A stretch of DNA of 64,000 nucleotides from Bombyx mori (lineage: Eukaryota > Arthropoda > Insecta > Lepidoptera > Bombycidae). The DNA lies in NCBI RefSeq assembly GCF_030269925.1, contig NC_085124.1, forward strand, positions 620,001-684,000. Reading direction: 5' to 3'. Made by a program: the position numbers and the translations under genes. The notes under the pieces were generated by a model that was not told the origin of the DNA, did no database searches, and saw only the letters and a list, made by a program, of their open reading frames with translations. Below are positions 35,970 through 46,315 of this stretch, piece after piece (within the stretch, counting starts at the first letter, position 1; every line of letters starts with the position of its first letter).

Positions 35970-38852
35970 CTAGGTTGCACGTCGACCTCTTTGTCGAGTT
36001 CGACGAGTACGGTTACTGGGGTCCCTAAGCCTGCTCCTAGTATTAGAGCTGAAGGCATCTAATGCAAAGGTTATTGGATCTGATGGATCCGTAAGGACGT
36101 GTCTAGGGCGTCGACGGTGACTGGCTCCTGCATGATCAGGATTCGGTAAGTAGTCAGCGGCGGCAACGATAAGGCGATTATCATGACGCGTAGCCTTATC
36201 GAAGTACCGTTCCGACGCTGACTTCATGTACTTCTGGATTGATTCAAGGCCCAGGTCGTCGTGTAGGTCAACGTTCCTCACGAACCACGGAGCCCCGACG
36301 GCTAACCTGCAAAAGCGGGATTGTAGGGATTGGAGGGTGTCTATGTGTGTGCGGGCCGCGTGAGCGAACACCACACTCGCGTAAGTCATGATGGGCCTTA
36401 TGCAAGTTTTGTAAAGTGTCACCTTGTTCCGAAGGGACATTTTACTCCGCTTACAGATCATGGGATAGAGTCTGCCGAGAATGAATGCGGCACGGTCGCG
36501 GACTGTTTTTATGTGTGGGCGGAATGTCATGGATGCATCCAGGGTGACTCCCAGGTACTTAACCTTCCTGACCCAGGGTATAGGTTGGCCGAAGAGGGTG
36601 ATCGGGGGAGTGATATTTCTCCTCCTAATGCGGGAGGAAATAAGCGGTGAGTTTCCCCTTTGAAATAACACTGCTGTGCTTTTCGCCGGGTTGATGTCTA
36701 TGCGCCATTTTCGGAACCACTGTCCGAGGGCTAACGCTGTGCTCTGGAGTTTACTCGCGATTAGGGACTTGTTTCTACTTGAGTAGTAAACGGTTGTGTC
36801 GTCAGCGAATAAGGCTAGCTGGGTCGGCGGCGACCGGGGAATATCATTAATAAATAAACTAAATAGGAGCGGTGAGAGAACGGAGCCTTGCGGCACTCCA
36901 GCCGTGAGTGGTCGCGGGGAGGAGCGGGTTCCCTCTACTCGATATCGAAAAGAGCGGTTCGACAAGAAGTCCCGTATGATGAGCACGAGACTATCCGGCA
37001 CGCCCATGTTGAATAGTTTGAAAATCAAACCGTTGTGCCAGACTTTGTCGAACGCTTTTGCGACGTCGAAGAAGAGAGCTCCCGTGTATAACGGTTTTGG
37101 TCGATTAAGCCCCACAAGAATGTGCTCCGTGAGGCGGTGCACCTGTTGTACGCATGAGTGATTTGAACGGAATCCGAATTGTTCATCGATGAGAATGCCC
37201 TTGGATGAGACGAAGTCTCTGAGGCGTTTGTAGAGCAGACGCTCATACAGTTTGCCTAGAGACATGAGGAGGCTAATCGGGCGATAACTCGTCGGATTAT
37301 TTTTTGGTTTACCGGGTTTGTGTATGCCGATAACGTCCGCTTCTTTCCACACCGTGGGAAAGATACAGTTAGCCATAGCGGCATTGAAAATAGATGCCAA
37401 CATCACGATGAGTTGGACGGGTAAAAGTTTAATAACGCGGTTAGATATACCGTCGGAACCGGGAGCCTTGCGAGGACGTAGGTCTTTGATCAGGTCTTTA
37501 ACTTCCATTGAGGTGACGGGCAGTAACGCGTCCAAGGGTGGCAAGGAGGCTCTGCGTTCTACCTCACTGTCTACTAATTCTACATGAACAGGGTCCGCGG
37601 ATTGAATGCTGGGCATGCACTGGGCTTGCAATGTGTCGGCCAGCAGCTCTGCTTTTTGGTCATCATCGAACGCCGCGAGTCGGCCTGAGGGGCCTACGAG
37701 AGGGGGCATAGTTACTACCGTATCCGATTTGAGAGTACGAGCTAAGCGGTAGTAAGACCTTTGAGAGGGCGCGAGTCCTTCTAAGAAATCAGACCATCTG
37801 GCATCTCGGACTTCGGTGATGCGAGACTTTACGTCGCGTTGTAGGGCACGCATTCGAATACGATTTTCCGCGGTAGGATACCTATCGTACGCACGGATCG
37901 AGGCGTTCTTAGCTCTAAGGAGTTCCCTAATATCATCGGGCAATTTGAAGCGGTGAAGGAAGTCCTCCGCTACAACTTGCTTCGATGACCTATCTAATGT
38001 CGAGGTGATGTGTGACGTTACGATGTCTATGGCTTCAGCGGTATCCTGAGGAGACGGGATAGAGTCCGGACTAAACGGAAGCGATGGTGGATCAGATTCA
38101 GCAAGGCTGATGCCCAGCGTGTGCCAATCCACCACAGTCCTCGTGACGGGAACGGAATCGGGAGCGCGACCGAGCTTCATAATGACGGGACGATGGTCTG
38201 AATCTAACTCTGAAACTACTTCAATCGAATTTAAGCGCAGAGTTACGTTTTTTAATAACGCTATGTCGAGTATATCCGGGCGATGCGCGATATTTACCGG
38301 GTAGTGAGTCGGGGTCAGCGGAGCGACGATATCGAAGGCGAGATCATCGACTAACGCGTCGAGGCGCCTGCCATTAGGGGTTGAGGTGTGAGAGTTCCAC
38401 CTGACGTGTTTACAATTTAGGTCACCCGCCAGAATGACAGAGCTTCCCATGCCGAGCAGCGCCTCAATATCACTACTTAGAACAATTTTATCCGGTGGAA
38501 GATAAACGGACGCGATAACGATCGGCGCGTGTCCAGTCAGTGAGATTCGGCATACTGATGCTTCGATGTTAGAAAGCGCGGGGGGGTCGAGTGGGACGCA
38601 ATGCAGGGCTCTTCTATAGTAAATGACGGTACCACCACCACGAGCAGTGAGCCTGTCGTTCCTAACCATGTTGTAGTTCGCGATTTTAGGGTCGCGGCGC
38701 GCGGGCTTAAGCAGGGTCTCCTGCACCAAAAAGATGTCAATTTGATGGTCACGCAAAAAATCACAAACCTGATCACGTTGATTTGCGAGACCGTAAGCGT
38801 TAAAAAATCCTATCGTTACGGATAGGGGCTTGATTCTACTTATGTACGCCAT
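35970..38852 (-). CDS. Jockey ORF2: apurinic-type endonuclease and reverse transcriptase, 960 aa
   Basis: The ATG at 38852 (MAYISRIKP) lies 3 bases after the ORF1 stop (TAATCAATG). The endonuclease spans about residues 10-230: NAYGL, QETLL, VIASVYLPP, GDLNCKH, DILDIAL and SDHRP in order, so the catalytic set is present. The RT spans about 450-750: SYRPISLL, EQFGFR, FFDVAKAFDKVWH, GVPQGSVLSPLLFS, LFADDTTVY with the FADD catalytic box, and VKYLGVTLD. A C-terminal region with FAHAARTHI and LQSLQSRFCRLAVG follows. No stop or frameshift is visible, so the enzyme may still be functional. It nicks target DNA and copies element RNA in the nucleus (target-primed reverse transcription). Length is normal for Jockey elements. 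Confidence 0.93.
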   Translation of the reverse strand: MAYISRIKPLSVTIGFFNAYGLANQRDQVCDFLRDHQIDIFLVQETLLKPARRDPKIANYNMVRNDRLTARGGGTVIYYRRALHCVPLDPPALSNIEASVCRISLTGHAPIVIASVYLPPDKIVLSSDIEALLGMGSSVILAGDLNCKHVRWNSHTSTPNGRRLDALVDDLAFDIVAPLTPTHYPVNIAHRPDILDIALLKNVTLRLNSIEVVSELDSDHRPVIMKLGRAPDSVPVTRTVVDWHTLGISLAESDPPSLPFSPDSIPSPQDTAEAIDIVTSHITSTLDRSSKQVVAEDFLHRFKLPDDIRELLRAKNASIRAYDRYPTAENRIRMRALQRDVKSRITEVRDARWSDFLEGLAPSQRSYYRLARTLKSDTVVTMPPLVGPSGRLAAFDDDQKAELLADTLQAQCMPSIQSADPVHVELVDSEVERRASLPPLDALLPVTSMEVKDLIKDLRPRKAPGSDGISNRVIKLLPVQLIVMLASIFNAAMANCIFPTVWKEADVIGIHKPGKPKNNPTSYRPISLLMSLGKLYERLLYKRLRDFVSSKGILIDEQFGFRSNHSCVQQVHRLTEHILVGLNRPKPLYTGALFFDVAKAFDKVWHNGLIFKLFNMGVPDSLVLIIRDFLSNRSFRYRVEGTRSSPRPLTAGVPQGSVLSPLLFSLFINDIPRSPPTQLALFADDTTVYYSSRNKSLIASKLQSTALALGQWFRKWRIDINPAKSTAVLFQRGNSPLISSRIRRRNITPPITLFGQPIPWVRKVKYLGVTLDASMTFRPHIKTVRDRAAFILGRLYPMICKRSKMSLRNKVTLYKTCIRPIMTYASVVFAHAARTHIDTLQSLQSRFCRLAVGAPWFVRNVDLHDDLGLESIQKYMKSASERYFDKATRHDNRLIVAAADYLPNPDHAGASHRRRPRHVLTDPSDPITFALDAFSSNTRSRLRDPSNRTRRTRQRGRRAT

Positions 38853-38855
38853 TGA

Positions 38856-40481
38856 TTACCGGCGGAGTGAGGGGAGGACGTACGTATTTAACGACGCGTA
38901 TACGTCAGCGTATTCTTGCACAACGGCGATGAAGTGTTGTGCAGTGGAGGCGGCGCGAATGGCGTCGCCCAAAGCATTAACGCGATCAAAGTTGATCGAC
39001 TGAAAAAAGTCGATCGCTAGAGCGAGATTGTCGGACGCGGTCGGAGGGCAGGTCGCGGGGGAGGGACGAGTCGCGGGGGAGGGACGTATCGCGGGGGTGG
39101 GACGAGTCGCGGGGGAGAGAGCTGTAGCCGTGTTCGTGAACGGCAACGGTTTAGCCCAGGCCGAGACGCTGGGCACCGACGCCGGCACGAAAGCAGGCTT
39201 AGCCTTCGGCACAGAGGGTGCCGTGGCTTTGATGTCTGGGCCGAAAGCTCGGAGGCGGTTTTAGCGGGCGACGCGGCGATTTATTTTAGGGGCTCGGGGG
39301 CAACCACGGTAATTCGCGGGGTGACCCTGTGTTCGGCACAGGACGCAGCTAGGCGGTTCCGTAGCGGTTTTTTGATCGCGAGTGCAAAGGCTCGTGGCGT
39401 GATCGCCCAAACACTTGACGCATCGGGAGCGCGCGTGGCAATTACGGGAAGAGTGCCCGTACAACTGACAGTTATGGCACTGGCTCGGAGTGCCTTTTTT
39501 ATGGGGGGTTTCGACGGTTATTCCGGAAAGCCTACAGACTGTTCGTACGTTGAAAATTTGTTTGCCCTCGGGGGTAGGCTGGAGAGCGACGAGAACCATA
39601 TTGTATGGCTCCCTCCCGCGTCCTGTGTGCATGCGGTGCACGGAATTGACCGGCAGACCTTGTTCTAGAAGGTCGGCCTTGACGAGATCGGCATCTAATT
39701 CCTTTGGGATGCCGCGTATGACCGCGCGAAGTTCACGCTCCTCCTGAAGCGTATAAGTGTGGAAACTTATACGCTCCTTTCGGAGGTAGCTTGAGAGGGC
39801 CCTATGGTCATCGGGTGTCGTTAACTTAATTTGAATCCCGTTCGCGAGGTTACGGGCGCTGATAAAATTAATTTTTTTGGCCTGAAGGGCCAGGGAAACT
39901 CGGTCCCAAGCTGCCTTCTCTTGAAGGATTACCGGGGGAGGGGTCTGAGTTTTATTTTGTGCCACTGGACGCGGCGACGGTGTGGCACGGGCAGGGGGAG
40001 CGACGGGAGTCAGAGGGCGAGGGCGCGACGCGTTCGCGGCTTTAATAATTTTAGCGGCCGCGGGAGCTCGGGACTCCGCAGCGCGCTTCTTACCCTTTTG
40101 TACCAGGGTGAATCCATCCGTCGATGAGGCGGGGGCGAGGTCGACCTCCATGTCTGAGTCAGAGTCGGAGGACGAGAAGGCAGCAGGCTCGGGAGCAGGC
40201 GACCTACGGGCAGATGCAGGACGTCCGTCGGACCCTACGGAACCCGCGGATGATCGCGCCAGGGGAGCAGCGGCCACGGCGGACGACGCAGCAGTTTTAC
40301 CCACTAGTATAGGCGACGCGGGAGCGGCAGGCATGGCGGACGCTGCGGTGTACGACGCGGGAGCGACGAGCACGGCGGAATCCGCGAGAGGGCTCACGGC
40401 GTGATCGGCCTTGAAAGCCAGAAACTCAGAAGTGAGCTTTGGGTGGCGAAGTCGGAGGAATTCTGAAAATAAAGCTTCCAT
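38856..40481 (-). pseudogene. Jockey ORF1 (gag-like nucleic-acid-binding protein) with one in-frame stop
   Basis: The ATG at 40481 starts MEALFSEFLRLRHPKLT; the open frame upstream has no ATG. A Ser/Ala/Pro-rich segment leads to an RRM-like / PRE-C2HC region and three Cys knuckles (CHNCQLYGHSSRNC, CVKCLGDHATSLC, CVLCRTQGHPANYRGC), standard for Jockey ORF1. A TAA at 39263-39261 follows RRVAR. The same frame then continues for 134 sense codons to the stop at 38858-38856, only 3 bases before the ORF2 ATG. Undoing one base would restore about 541 residues, normal for the clade. The downstream part has (T/S)PATRP repeats and a C-terminal helical segment. Confidence 0.88.
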
Positions 40482-41309
40482 GATGTCTGACCCAGGTGGG
40501 GCTGTCCCGGGTCTTAAACACACTCGCCTTGCGGCGAGGCCCCAACTTCTCGGTACTTAGCGGTTCGATTGAACACAGGTGGCGATGCGGCACAATTACT
40601 GCAGGAAAAAGAAAGAACAACAAAAAAAAGGAAACAACAAAATAAACCAAAAAAAAAAAACAAACACTTCCAGGAACACACTTTGTCGGCAGATGTGCCA
40701 CGAACAAAAGCCGGGTGAACAAAGGCCGGGCTAACAATAAAACCAGGCGAACAATGGCCGGGCGATTGAGTGGTCGGTGAGCACGTCCGCAGGCGGCGGG
40801 TGCTTCTGTCGGACTGGCTCCCGTCTGAAGGAGCGGACAGTCATAGACCAATTAAATTTGGGCTGAAATTGAATGTTTGGCGGTGGACTGTGGTAATCAT
40901 GTGGCGGTGTCTTCGACCATAATCACTTATCATCAAGAGGGCACGCTCGACTATACAACATTGCAATCACAAAAAACCAGAGTATATAAACCGGCGAATC
41001 CATGAACAACTTGAACGATAGTACAAACCATTGTGCAACATCCAAACTTATTACATAAAGAAAGTACAATCTTCACTTTCGTTTCGGATAAACATAAATA
41101 AATGGACAATAAAAGTTTGAAGAGAATCATTGTCCGAGTAAAGACGTCCGCTTAAATTGTTACACAGATAATACACGTTGTTTGGTCACGCCATTGTATC
41201 CGTATACTAAAATCGTGTCGTGTAGTTGTGTATTTTAGGATTTATTACTTTTGGCTAAAGTTGACGAAGTTTCAGCTATGTGTCTGTAGGTTTTATTCAT
41301 TGTAATTTT

Positions 41310-41520
41310 ACGGGTGGTGGGGTGTAGTTTGAACCAATCATGGATAAGTACTACAAGCCGCGAAACAGCAAGGCGTTTGAAGAATGACACATCCGTAATA
41401 GTATACAGTTGAGATTTAGACTTTACGTCTCAAAGTGGGTAGCTGTACTCATCAAGTAATGGGTATGCTCCACTAACTGCTTAATACCAGGTGGACCATG
41501 AGTTCGTGCTTACACCTCTG
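41310..41520 (+). mobile_element. Decayed Bm1 copy
   Basis: Phrases GCCGCGAAACAGCAAGGCG, TCTCAAAGTGGGTAGC and CTTAATACCAGGTGG follow the Bm1 order. The head is not visible. Confidence 0.55.
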
Positions 41521-41603
41521 TATTCCAAACCACACAACTCTACATTCAAAAAAGAGGCTAGCCTCCCTCATGGGTTACGCCAATGTGGTTATATACAGAC
41601 ATG

Positions 41604-41769
41604 TGTGCTAAGTGCGAGTTTTTTAACATTCTCGATAGCGTAGAAGCTAATTGAAATTTGTATGTAGTTGGAACCAGCACCCCTAGCGGCAAACGTAGGC
41701 AAAGATTGAGGCAAAGTTTGAGTTAACTCTTAAGCTATCGAGAGCGCTAAAAAACTTGCACTAACCACA
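41604..41769. mobile_element. Fold-back MITE, family A, copy 2
   Basis: TGTGCTAAGTGCGAG ... CTTGCACTAACCACA with inner arms CTCGATAGCGTAGAAG and CTTAAGCTATCGAG and a centre containing CCCCTAGCGGC. The centre is inverted relative to copy 1, as can happen in a palindromic element. Confidence 0.75.
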
Positions 41770-42710
41770 CAGGTGTTGATATGTCATGAAGGATGTTCCA
41801 TGTGCTCATCGAGACATACCTACCCACCTCGCAACTCGAAGATAGCGGGAAAAGAATTAAAGTCTCTCCTCTATCTCCCCACGTGCCGTAAGACTAGAGG
41901 CACGTAAAAAAATGGCAAACGCTGGGAATGTATTATCAGTTCGAACATTAAAATTAGTTTGTATACCAGACTATTGGAAGAGCGAACCCGCGCTCGCAGC
42001 AAACTCGACAACTGACCACCATTCACTTTTAATTCTTTAAATTTATCTGTGATTGCGGTTCTCAGCTGTAATCTTTACAGGGTGGAGGTTACTTCAACTT
42101 TGTATGAACAAACCTTACAAAGATGAATCTATCTGCTAACTAGGGAGAATTGTCAGTGTTATTCATCAGGAGGTTCTTGACCCCGGTTTTCTTTCTTAGC
42201 TTAGACTGCGACCTCACGGTTCATACGGTGCACTGATGGCCGTTTGGGAGCAGAGATGTCGCATTTTACATCCGGATCGTACGTGTCAAAATTGATCTCT
42301 GGAGTGAGCAGGTGCCTCACGACGTGCATTGCATTAGCAATGACTGTCATTCTGTACCAAGCCCTAAACTCAACTGGACAGTAAAGGCTATGATTATTGT
42401 TATTACTGCATGAGTGTTAATGCGAATTAACATTCGGTAAGTACTCTTGTAATTTTACACATCGCTCCTTTCTCCTTGTCGGCATTTCTTCAATTAGATA
42501 CGATCCAGTCTGTCGTCATTATTACATAAAACTTCAGGACCAATAAATATAAATATTTGAAAGTTTCTCAACCGTTCTCAACTCAAATTACATGGCTTGA
42601 GGATAACACGTTTATTTATAGGAGAGAGTATACGGACACTGTCTGCGAGATAAGAATCATATTGTTTATTTAATTTATTACTTTTTATGTTACGTATTAT
42701 TATGAAGCTT
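41770..42710. other. Intergenic, no gene recognised
   Basis: No supported gene or named repeat. Confidence 0.4.
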
Positions 42711-43010
42711 TTTTTTATAGCCTTTGTAGGAAGACTAGCATACGGCCCACCTGATGGTGAGTGGTTTGCGTCAACCATGGGCTAAAGCAATGCCAGGAGC
42801 AGAGACAAGCTGCTGCCTACCGTTAAGTATTCTTCACAAGCCTCGTTTGAAGAAGGACAGTCGTAGCGCTCGGGAAACACCGTGGAAGGGGATCATTACA
42901 AAGCCGGATGGTACGTGGCAAAAAGATATCTAGAAGCGCACTATGAATGAACTCTATTCCGGTGGCGGGCGGTGCGATGGTAAAAAAGAGAATATGGAAT
43001 CATCTTATCT
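42711..43010 (-). mobile_element. LINE-X 3' end, decayed copy
   Basis: Same layout as 46595-46950: tail ending near the T-tract at 42711, then the reverse complement of the RLWNELP coding stretch, with several disabling changes. Confidence 0.75.
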
Positions 43011-43837
43011 CAATCTTATCAATCCAAATACTTTACAAACCATTATAGTGCTTAGTGGGATGTAAGAAGACCATTGCTATCTTACAGAATATCGTATTTA
43101 GTAAACGGCTAATAAAGCTCACTTGGTTGGTGGATTTCTACGGCATTTTCTCGCGACTCTTCAACTAGTCAGAAAAGAACTAAATTAAATTCACTGCTAC
43201 AGTCGGAACACAGAACTTAATGCCCTCGGGATTGCAATACCATTTTCAGCTTATTTCAGAACATTTTCTTTAATAAAAGTTGAATGCACTTTTACAGAGG
43301 TTAGTGAAAGTATTTGTCTGTTCGCTTGTTTTGTTCCGTGGACACGATAAAGTTGCCTAAAAAGTAAACATTTTAAATATAGAAAGTAAATTGGTTTTTG
43401 CTATTGGCTCAGCGGCAGCTTTTTTACGCGTAGTCTCGAGTTTGACATTGGACACGTGACAAAGCGAAGGCCGTCACTGTGTGTGTTGTGAAGTCTACCA
43501 GCGGTGCCATTGTTCAAACCGGAACGCATTACTGTTTCGAGGTATAAATGGGCAGATCAGGACATCCTACCAACAATTCTCAAATAGACCACAAGGGGCA
43601 GAGAATTGAGTAAAGAAGCATTTAGCAATGAAAACTGTTAGGTATGTAAGCTCGGCGGCTGCGTCCGCCGTCAATATAATAAAGTAGTGCGTAAACAACC
43701 GGCTTTGTCATTACACGCGTCCTCGGACACACTAAAAACTAAATAAAATTGTAAGACTAGTTCGAACTTACTGTAGCGCTAATAACGAGGCACAAATTAC
43801 AAACATAGAGGGCTATGCCACCGTAACCGAGCGAATT
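43011..43837. other. Intergenic with a Bm1 scrap
   Basis: A decayed minus-strand Bm1 centre lies at about 43480-43585. Otherwise no gene or repeat is recognised. Confidence 0.4.
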
Positions 43838-43972
43838 AATGACCTCACGGAGCTCTGACCTGAGGATGTTGCTAACACTGGCCCTAACAAGAGCAGTTCT
43901 TCGCAGAATCTACCACCGGATCGGAAACGCGACCCACTGAGATGATCCGGCGAGAAACTCAGTGGGCTGTTG
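43838..43972 (-). mobile_element. BMC1-like LINE fragment
   Basis: Middle of the 3' UTR only (GCTAACACTGGCCC to CTCAGTGGGCTG). Both the terminal hairpin and the A-tail are missing, so it is a fragment. Confidence 0.7.
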
Positions 43973-44093
43973 AATTCCTCTGTGAACAGTCGCAGCCCAG
44001 GCTGAGTATTGTCACGTGATGTCTTATTATTGCTTATTAAAAATGTTCAGGGTTAGCTCGTGAGTTCCGTCAATGCCGGACGCTTGCTAGGTT

Positions 44094-44325
44094 TTTCTTA
44101 TTGTATGGATAGGTGAACGAGCTCACAGCCCACCGGGCGTTAAGTAGTTATCGGAGCTCCTATAACGTAAATGCGCCACCCACCTTGAGATATGAGTTCT
44201 AAGGTCTCAGTATTGTTACAACGGCTTCTCAAGTCTTAACCGAAACGCATTACTGCTTCACGGGCTAGTCAGGCCCGTGGTACCTACCCGTGCGAACTCA
44301 CAAGAGGTCCTATCACCAGTAAAAA
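44094..44325 (-). mobile_element. Bm1 SINE, head missing
   Basis: Minus-strand Bm1 from tail to CTGGTGATAGGACC, with small deletions (for example after GGAGCTCC). Confidence 0.8.
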
Positions 44326-44639
44326 GCAGCAGTAGTATTTTGCGTTAGTTGGTATTGGTATATTGTACTCTTATTTTCCTGAACTATGAACCCGTTACAT
44401 ACAGTTGATTGTATGACATGAGTCGGCGAGTCGGCGAGATGACAGCGTAACATAACAATAGTATAAGCGCGCAGGTAAACGGCTGTTCGGGCTATGATAT
44501 GCTCTGTTATACAGTTCAACCAAATCTAATGGTCACATTATGAAGACTGGCCGTGACGCCGATGACATCACATACTATAGACAGCTACACCGTCCAGCAC
44601 GATGGCTTCGCGGCATACGTTAGAGCCATATTCTCAATG

Positions 44640-44790
44640 GGTTGGGATTCCGGATTAATTCGTGAAGCAACATAGCCTTTGAGCTTTTAGGTCTCTTGGA
44701 GGCGCTCGGGCAGCTGTTAACAAACCTGTCCTGGTGTAACCAAAAAGGCCTCTGGGAGACCAGAAATCTCTTCGTCCCAAAAAAATACTT
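44640..44790 (+). mobile_element. Jockey-family 3' UTR scrap
   Basis: TTAGGTCTCTTGGAGGCGC, GGGCAGCTGTTAACAAAC and CCTGTCCTGGTG match the 3' UTR end of the element at 35721-40816, ending in an A-rich run. Confidence 0.65.
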
Positions 44791-44899
44791 TCAAGGGTTG
44801 AAATTTATTGTACGACCTTATTTGCGAATATCACTCGAGTGCGTATGGTATTGTCTTTTTTGTTATGTTATTAATATAAATTCGACAAGGAATTAGTTA

Positions 44900-45120
44900 A
44901 AATCTTTTATATCTAGACTCTAGATTAGTAGTAGACTCTAGACTCTAGAAATTAGATTCTGGATTCTAGAGGTTGGCGGTAATTTTCATAAAATAAAAAA
45001 GGATGTACATAAAGGTTTATAACGCCAACCCGATTGAAACGCTGGTGTACGAAAGAGAGAGAGAGAGTGAGAGAAAGAGAAAGAGAGAGAGAGAGAGAGA
45101 CAGACAGAAAGGGAGCGAGA
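44900..45120. repeat. Simple-sequence cluster: TCTAGA-rich and (GA)n
   Basis: Overlapping TCTAGACTCTAGA units at 44910-44970, then an interrupted (GA)n tract at 45052-45120. No coding potential. Confidence 0.75.
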
Positions 45121-45284
45121 AGCTCCCAGTCTTCGTTCTATTAATTGCCAATCCTTATTGGAAGTGATTTCTATAGATAGTATTCTATCTAAAGCTACTC
45201 ATGTTTTAAAATACAGAATATTGCAAAAAGTTGATTATTGTCTCAAAGCCGAACCTGCACCACCACAATACGGATGTGGAAGCG

Positions 45285-45486
45285 GTTTTTTTTTCCCTAC
45301 CTATGCTGATAGCCTTGCGAGGCTATTTCAGCTTCACGCTAACGTGTAGGTGAGCGCACGGGACTCAAACCAGAGAGTTGCTGGCACTGGCCCTAGCAAG
45401 AGCAGTGCTTCGCAGAATCTACCACCGGATCGGAAACGCGACCCACTGAGAAGATCCGGCGAGAAACTCAGTGGGCTGTGTCTGTG
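45285..45486 (-). mobile_element. BMC1-like LINE 3' end
   Basis: T-tract, terminal hairpin (GATAGCC TTGCGA GGCTAT), CTCACCTAC-type block, then an intact CCCACTGAG/CTCAGTGGG hairpin at 45442-45475. 5'-truncated. Confidence 0.8.
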
Positions 45487-45534
45487 GCATGCGGAAGCGG
45501 AAAAATACTAGCATGTCATATACCATCACTTACC

Positions 45535-46047
45535 TTGAGAATTACGGTAGGCACGAGCGAAAGTAACCACTCACCGCCAGGTGGGCCGTGTGCTCGTATA
45601 TCTATAGCATCCAAAACAGTGTAAGTCAAATTTAATCGCGTTCATTCTAACGTTGGTTCAACTGTTCAGGTCAAAGTATTAAGAAAAGTAAACGAACAAC
45701 AAAAAAAATATGTTTGTACATCACATTCTTTAACAAGGAGCTCCTCGCCCTTTGTATATGCTTTGGAACAAGGGTCTACGTTAACGAGCCACTGCTGTAC
45801 GCGCTGTGAGGTTTTCTCACAGTGCCTCATTATCATAGGGGAATGCTTTGCTTCGGAATTTAGTCTAACAGATAAGTGTTGCAATATGACATGTCCTTCT
45901 TCAAACGAGGCTTGTGGAGAGTATTAAACGGTTGGCAGCGGCTTGGCTCTGCCCCTGACATTGCTGACGTCCATGAGTGACGGTAACCACTCACCATCGG
46001 GTGGGCCGTATGCTCGTTTGACTATACGTCATAAAAAAAAATTAAAA
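45535..46047 (+). mobile_element. LINE-X 3' end fragments
   Basis: A tail scrap at about 45545-45610 (GTAACCACTCACCGCCAGG, then GTGGGCCGTG) and a longer 3' end at 45892-46047 (CTTCTTCAAACGAGGC ... GTAACCACTCACCATCGGG ... ATAAAAAAAA). The DNA between them is unassigned. Confidence 0.7.
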
Positions 46048-46129
46048 AAAAAAGTTCAGCTACCTTAGCGTGTCTCGCATTTTGATGATCATGAATATTT
46101 AAAAAAAATCTTTTTTTTTTTTTTTTTAT

Positions 46130-46295
46130 ATAATATTAAAAAAAAAAGACATGCCCGCTGAGTTTCTTGCCAATTCTTCTCAGGACGGAGGCTATTTTTT
46201 GTGAATGTGGCGGTAGTTCTTTTGACGTTCAACAAGTATGTACTTTCATTTATGTTGAATAAATTTTTTTTGATTTGATTTGATTTGATTTCAAT
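46130..46295 (+). mobile_element. LINE-like 3' end with (GATTT)n tail
   Basis: CCCGCTGAGTTTCTTGCC and TTCTTCTCAGGACGG precede GTTGAATAAA and a (TTGAT)n tail at 46269-46292. A third sequence type carrying the CTGAGTTTCT...CTTCTCAG motif; the family is unknown. Confidence 0.5.
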
Positions 46296-46315
46296 TGTGA
46301 AACATGACCGATCTG

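Larger units (their letters stand above)
35721..40816 (-). mobile_element. Full-length Jockey-clade LINE, 5,096 bp
   Basis: Bounded by the target duplication GCTCCCGTC (35712-35720 and 40817-40825). The 5' end begins CAGTCCGACAG, matching an insect initiator and so a likely internal pol II promoter. It has a leader of about 335 bases, ORF1 (gag-like), a 3-base gap, ORF2 (endonuclease plus RT), a 3' UTR of about 230 bases and a 21-base poly(A) at 35741-35721. Order, overlap style and the ORF1 zinc-knuckle set place it in the Jockey clade. ORF2 is open throughout; ORF1 has one internal stop. Known silkworm families of this clade exist, but I cannot name this one with certainty. Confidence 0.92.
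35519..40870 (+). mobile_element. Old Bm1 SINE split by a Jockey LINE
   Basis: A diverged Bm1 head and body at 35519-35720 ends in GCTCCCGTC. After the LINE the same 9 bases recur (40817-40825), followed by TGAAGGAGCGGACAGTC, which aligns with the Bm1 phrase TGAAGGGTGGGGCAGCC. Bm1 then decays beyond recognition by about 40870. Confidence 0.75.

Noticed and set aside
38856..39212. Separate small ORF between Jockey ORF1 and ORF2
   Set aside because: It begins at a GTG and is in the same frame as ORF1 after its internal stop, so it is the ORF1 C-terminus.
45666..45884. Minus-strand 72-codon frame (KAYTKGEELLVKE)
   Set aside because: Possibly a transposase or host scrap, but no family could be named and it lies among LINE fragments; too weak to call.
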